A stretch of 16,861 nt of DNA, taken from W425 sp964503235. Its GTDB lineage: Bacteria > Chloroflexota > Dehalococcoidia > Dehalococcoidales > RBG-16-60-22. The notes beneath the pieces were generated by a model, which saw only the letters and a list, made by a program, of their open reading frames with translations, was not told the origin of the DNA and made no database searches. Positions 14,286 through 16,861 of this stretch are shown in pieces. The translations under genes and the position numbers were made by a program. How positions within the stretch are numbered: the stretch's first letter is position 1; each line of letters starts with the position of its first letter. Location of the stretch: positions 1-16,861 of the forward strand of contig CAZCZJ010000051.1 in assembly GCA_964503235.1 (NCBI GenBank), given 5' to 3'.

Positions 14286-15899
14286 TTATTTCGCCCCGGT
14301 CGAGGTCTCCTCGCGGACATGCTTGAGGTCTCCATCCATGGTACCCCGCACTTTTTCACGTTCCTCGGCGAAGTCGAATCCTGTCCAGATGCCGATTGAA
14401 CCGAGTACGGAATCCTGCGGATGATATTCGCGGAATATCTTGAAGTAGTAAGCAGCTTCCTTGCTGTTCAGAGTAGCCTTGGGATTTTCCGCCTTAATGC
14501 GTTCGTATTCATCATTGGTCATTTCATTGTTAGCTAATTTTTCGCCGAGGTCTTCACAGCCTGCCCCCTGAGTGTACTGCACTTTATAGCGCCAGAGAAT
14601 ATCATCGGGCAGGTAACCGGTATCCTGGAAAGCCTCACGTAAAATCCATTTTTCTATTTTATCACCAACTTTTTCCGACTCTTTTATTTTGAGTTCCGGC
14701 GGGATTTTCATGGCAAGGTCAATCATAGCGGTATCCAGGAACGGGACTCTGAGTTCCAGGCTGAAATACATACCCATGCGGTCGGCACGCTGGAGATTGA
14801 TGTTGTGCAGGTTGCCGATACAGCGGTGGGCTTCCTTGTTAAGGACATCCATCGGGTAATGCTTCATGTAATGGTAGCCGGTGAACAGTTCATCGGCGCC
14901 TTCACCGGTTAGCACAACCGTGACGTATTCCGCCGCCAGCTTACAGGTGAAGTAGCAGGGCACGGCACAGCGTACCAGCGAGGGGTCGTAGCTTTCCAGC
15001 TTCTTGATGACAATCGGTAACGCTTCATAGTATTCGTCTTCGGTAAAGATGAGCTCATGGTGGGTGGAACCTATATGCTCGGCGGCGATGCGCGAGGCTT
15101 TAAGGTCATCGCTTTCCTCGCCACTGGCGTCTTTCATCCCGACCACGAAGGTGTGCAGGTGGGGTATTTCCTCGGCGGCGATAGCGGCTACCAGGCTGGA
15201 ATCGATACCGCCGCTGCAGAAAGAGCCTACATGGATTTCCTTGTCCGCCAGCAGGCGTTTCTTCACCGAGGTAATGAAGGTATCCCTGATGAGCTGCTTG
15301 GCTTCCTCAATGTCGGTAAGAAGGTCGTCCTGAATCGGCGGGATTTCGTAATATTGCACGAAGCCTTCCGACGGGGTGTAGTAGTAACCGGCCGGGAACT
15401 CATGAACTTCATCGACACCAGCCAGGGTCATGGCCCCGAGTTCGGAAGTGAAGTAGAGATTACCGCCGACATATCCGTAGTAGAGCGGCTTGATGCCGAT
15501 GGGGTCGCGTGCCAGCATGAAGTCGTCGCCGCTGAAGATAGCGAAGGCAAACATACCGTCCAGTTCCCTGACGCAGGCCGGACCTTTTTCACGGTAAAGG
15601 TGCAGGATAACCTCGGTATCCGACTCGGTAGTGAACGTGTACTTATTGACGAGATTTTCCTTGAGTTCCTTGAAGTTATAAATTTCACCATTGCAGATGA
15701 TGCCGGTTCGTCCACCTTCGGCCAGTATGGGCTGGTGCCCCTTCATCACGTCCACGATAGACAGACGGGTATGGCCGAAAACCGTGTTATTAAACGTGTG
15801 AATACCCCGGTCGTTCGGACCGCGGTGAGGCAATGCATCCAGCATCCGGTTGATGGTTTCCGTATCTCTTATTCCAAAACATCCTGCTATTCCGCACAT
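14286..15899 (-). CDS. asnB: Asparagine synthase (glutamine-hydrolysing), AsnB type
   Basis: The enzyme makes asparagine, or an amide on a related acid, from aspartate, glutamine and ATP. The N-terminal class II amidotransferase begins MCGIAGCFG; Cys2 is the nucleophile after Met removal, which fixes the start at the ATG 15897-15899, preceded by TTGGAGA 8 bases upstream. HRGPNDRG, FGHTRLSI and ICNGEIYNF are the glutaminase motifs. The synthetase half has the ATP-pyrophosphatase loop SGGIDSS (229-235), then LTGEGADELFTGYHY and LELRVPFLD. At 537 residues it is close to the usual 550. It is 33 bases after the corrinoid protein gene and 1 base before the hydrolase gene. True AsnB is likely, but some paralogues amidate other substrates, such as cell-wall or natural product intermediates. 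Confidence 0.93.
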   Translation of the reverse strand: MCGIAGCFGIRDTETINRMLDALPHRGPNDRGIHTFNNTVFGHTRLSIVDVMKGHQPILAEGGRTGIICNGEIYNFKELKENLVNKYTFTTESDTEVILHLYREKGPACVRELDGMFAFAIFSGDDFMLARDPIGIKPLYYGYVGGNLYFTSELGAMTLAGVDEVHEFPAGYYYTPSEGFVQYYEIPPIQDDLLTDIEEAKQLIRDTFITSVKKRLLADKEIHVGSFCSGGIDSSLVAAIAAEEIPHLHTFVVGMKDASGEESDDLKASRIAAEHIGSTHHELIFTEDEYYEALPIVIKKLESYDPSLVRCAVPCYFTCKLAAEYVTVVLTGEGADELFTGYHYMKHYPMDVLNKEAHRCIGNLHNINLQRADRMGMYFSLELRVPFLDTAMIDLAMKIPPELKIKESEKVGDKIEKWILREAFQDTGYLPDDILWRYKVQYTQGAGCEDLGEKLANNEMTNDEYERIKAENPKATLNSKEAAYYFKIFREYHPQDSVLGSIGIWTGFDFAEEREKVRGTMDGDLKHVREETSTGAK

Positions 15900-15932
15900 A
15901 ATACAATCTCCAATATTTATACTCAATGGTGT

Positions 15933-16628
15933 TTACTTGCCGTTTGCTTTTTCCATTTCCTCCAGGACCTTAATAGCCTGGAAACCGTCGGCACAAAAAG
16001 CATCGGCGCCGATTTCCTTGGCATAGTCGTCAGAGACGGCAGCGCCGCCGATTAATATCTTGACGCTGTCTCTCAAGCCGTTTTCCTCGAGGGCTTTTAT
16101 CACCACCGGCATTTCGGTCATGGTGGTGGTGAGTAGGGCAGAGAGACCGAGATAGTCCGGCTTCTCTTCCCGTACCACTTCGACGATTTTCTCCTTCGAT
16201 ACGTCGATACCAAGGTCGATGACTTCGTAGCCGGCACCTTTAAGCAGGATAGAAACGATATTCTTACCGATGTCGTGAATATCACCCTTGACGGTAGCAA
16301 CGACTATTTTCCCCTTGGTAGCCACGTTGGCTTCTTCGAGGTGGGGCTTGAGGATTTCCATAGCCGCCCCGACGGCATCCGCTGATGCTAGCATATCCGG
16401 GATAAAATATTCCTTGGTGGAGAACTTCTCACCGACTACTTCCATGCCGGCCGTCAGGGAGTTGGTGATAACGTCTTCCGCAGGGATATCCGCCTCCAGT
16501 GCTTCCTCTACCATCTCTACAACGCCCGGTGTTCCCGTCAGTGATTCATCGATGCCGATGTCTTCGGTTGTTTTTCGTCCCTGAATGACGTTCTCTTTTA
16601 TTGATGCTAACAAATCTGCAGCACTCAT
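15933..16628 (-). CDS. Corrinoid (B12-binding) methyl-transfer protein, MtbC/MtaC-like
   Basis: The 231-residue protein carries a cobalamin cofactor that takes a methyl group from a substrate-specific methyltransferase and hands it to a second methyltransferase. The N-terminal helical cap has VGEKFSTKEYFIPDMLASAD (about 65-84) and AAMEILKPHL. The B12 domain has DIHDIG (116-121), where His118 is the lower cobalt ligand, then GYEVIDLGIDV, LGLSALLTTTM (about 165-175) and GGAAV (about 205). An AGGGGGC box within the end of the upstream gene precedes the ATG by 9 bases. It looks complete and slightly longer than the usual 210-220 residues. The upstream partial gene ends 2 bases before it and is the natural place for the partner methyltransferase. 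Methyl donor (methylamine, methanol, methoxy compound or other) is not determinable. Confidence 0.92.
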   Translation of the reverse strand: MSAADLLASIKENVIQGRKTTEDIGIDESLTGTPGVVEMVEEALEADIPAEDVITNSLTAGMEVVGEKFSTKEYFIPDMLASADAVGAAMEILKPHLEEANVATKGKIVVATVKGDIHDIGKNIVSILLKGAGYEVIDLGIDVSKEKIVEVVREEKPDYLGLSALLTTTMTEMPVVIKALEENGLRDSVKILIGGAAVSDDYAKEIGADAFCADGFQAIKVLEEMEKANGK

Positions 16629-16630
16629 GA

Positions 16631-16861
16631 TTAGTTGCCCCCTTTATATACATTAAGCCCGGGAAGCAGTCCGGGTATTTCGTTGAATACTCTTTCCGTA
16701 GTCGCTTCGTCGATGTGTTCTACGGGCTTGGCCAGGAGTTCCTGCATCCGCTCGTTAGCTAATGCAAAAACATTATCGTCTTCCCCGTCTCCCTCGAAGA
16801 CGTACGGCGGTGATATCTCGCCGCTACGCATCACGGGGCGGATATAGTTGATGAACATCTT
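16631..16861 (-). CDS. C-terminal end of an unidentified protein, possibly a partner methyltransferase
   Basis: The frame is open from the window edge (it begins with Lys before the first Met, so the gene starts outside) and ends in TAA at 16631-16633, giving 76 residues. They read KMFINYIRPVMRSGEISPP, an acidic stretch FEGDGEDDNVF, then a helical NERMQELLAKPVEHIDEAT and an end GLLPGLNVYKGGN. I do not recognise the family with certainty. Its position, 2 bases before an MtbC-like gene, and the helical ELLAKP-type ending would suit a substrate:corrinoid methyltransferase such as the MttB family, which commonly precedes such proteins. This is inference from context. The catalytic part, including any in-frame TAG, lies beyond the window. 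Confidence 0.6.
   Translation of the reverse strand, partial: KMFINYIRPVMRSGEISPPYVFEGDGEDDNVFALANERMQELLAKPVEHIDEATTERVFNEIPGLLPGLNVYKGGN

Noticed and set aside
15057..16055. A 332-codon + strand open frame
   Set aside because: It runs antisense across AsnB and the corrinoid protein gene, both of which have full motif support; the frame is a codon-bias shadow.

Overview
This is a scaffold fragment of a bacterial genome. It contains one 100-base run of N (2843-2942), so it is probably an assembled draft or metagenome. Gene content points to an anaerobic bacterium: a corrinoid methyl-transfer protein, an 8-cysteine ferredoxin paired with a fumarate-reductase/AprA-like flavoprotein, and CoA and cyclic-ketone chemistry. 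A Dehalococcoidia-like Chloroflexota or a related anaerobe is plausible, but this is inference. No rRNA, tRNA, CRISPR array or recognisable transposase was seen.

Region 1 (1-6140) looks like a catabolic locus split by the assembly gap. Leftward from the gap run an SDR oxidoreductase (5' end lost in the gap), a PF04199-type cyclase/hydrolase, a small cupin and a CaiB/BaiF CoA-transferase. The transferase has an in-frame TAG after codon 230, and the same frame stays open for 138 more codons to the window edge. Rightward from the gap run a DAPG/phloretin-hydrolase-like protein, an AprB-like ferredoxin, an AprA/FrdA-like flavoprotein and a MarR regulator. Together these fit anaerobic handling of a polyphenol or other cyclic ketone/aromatic: C-C hydrolysis, reduction, ring opening and CoA activation. 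The substrate is not known.

Region 2 (6141-13429) holds two TetR-controlled ABC export systems that converge at about 9.1 kb. On the + strand are TetR, an ABC-2 ATPase and an ABC-2 permease. On the - strand are TetR, a LolD/MacB-type ATPase and a duplicated FtsX-type permease. Each TetR gene has a strong sigma-70 promoter overlapped by symmetric or repeated sequence, which suggests autoregulation. The two long intergenic stretches upstream of the TetR genes carry the same exact 20-mer, with a hairpin just to its right in both places, so the exporter module is bracketed by direct repeats.

Region 3 (13430-16861, - strand) is a tight operon: the 3' end of an unidentified protein, an MtbC-like corrinoid protein, asparagine synthase (AsnB type) and a PhnP/RNase Z-like metallo-beta-lactamase-fold hydrolase. 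The upstream partial gene may be the partner methyltransferase, but too little of it is present to be sure.
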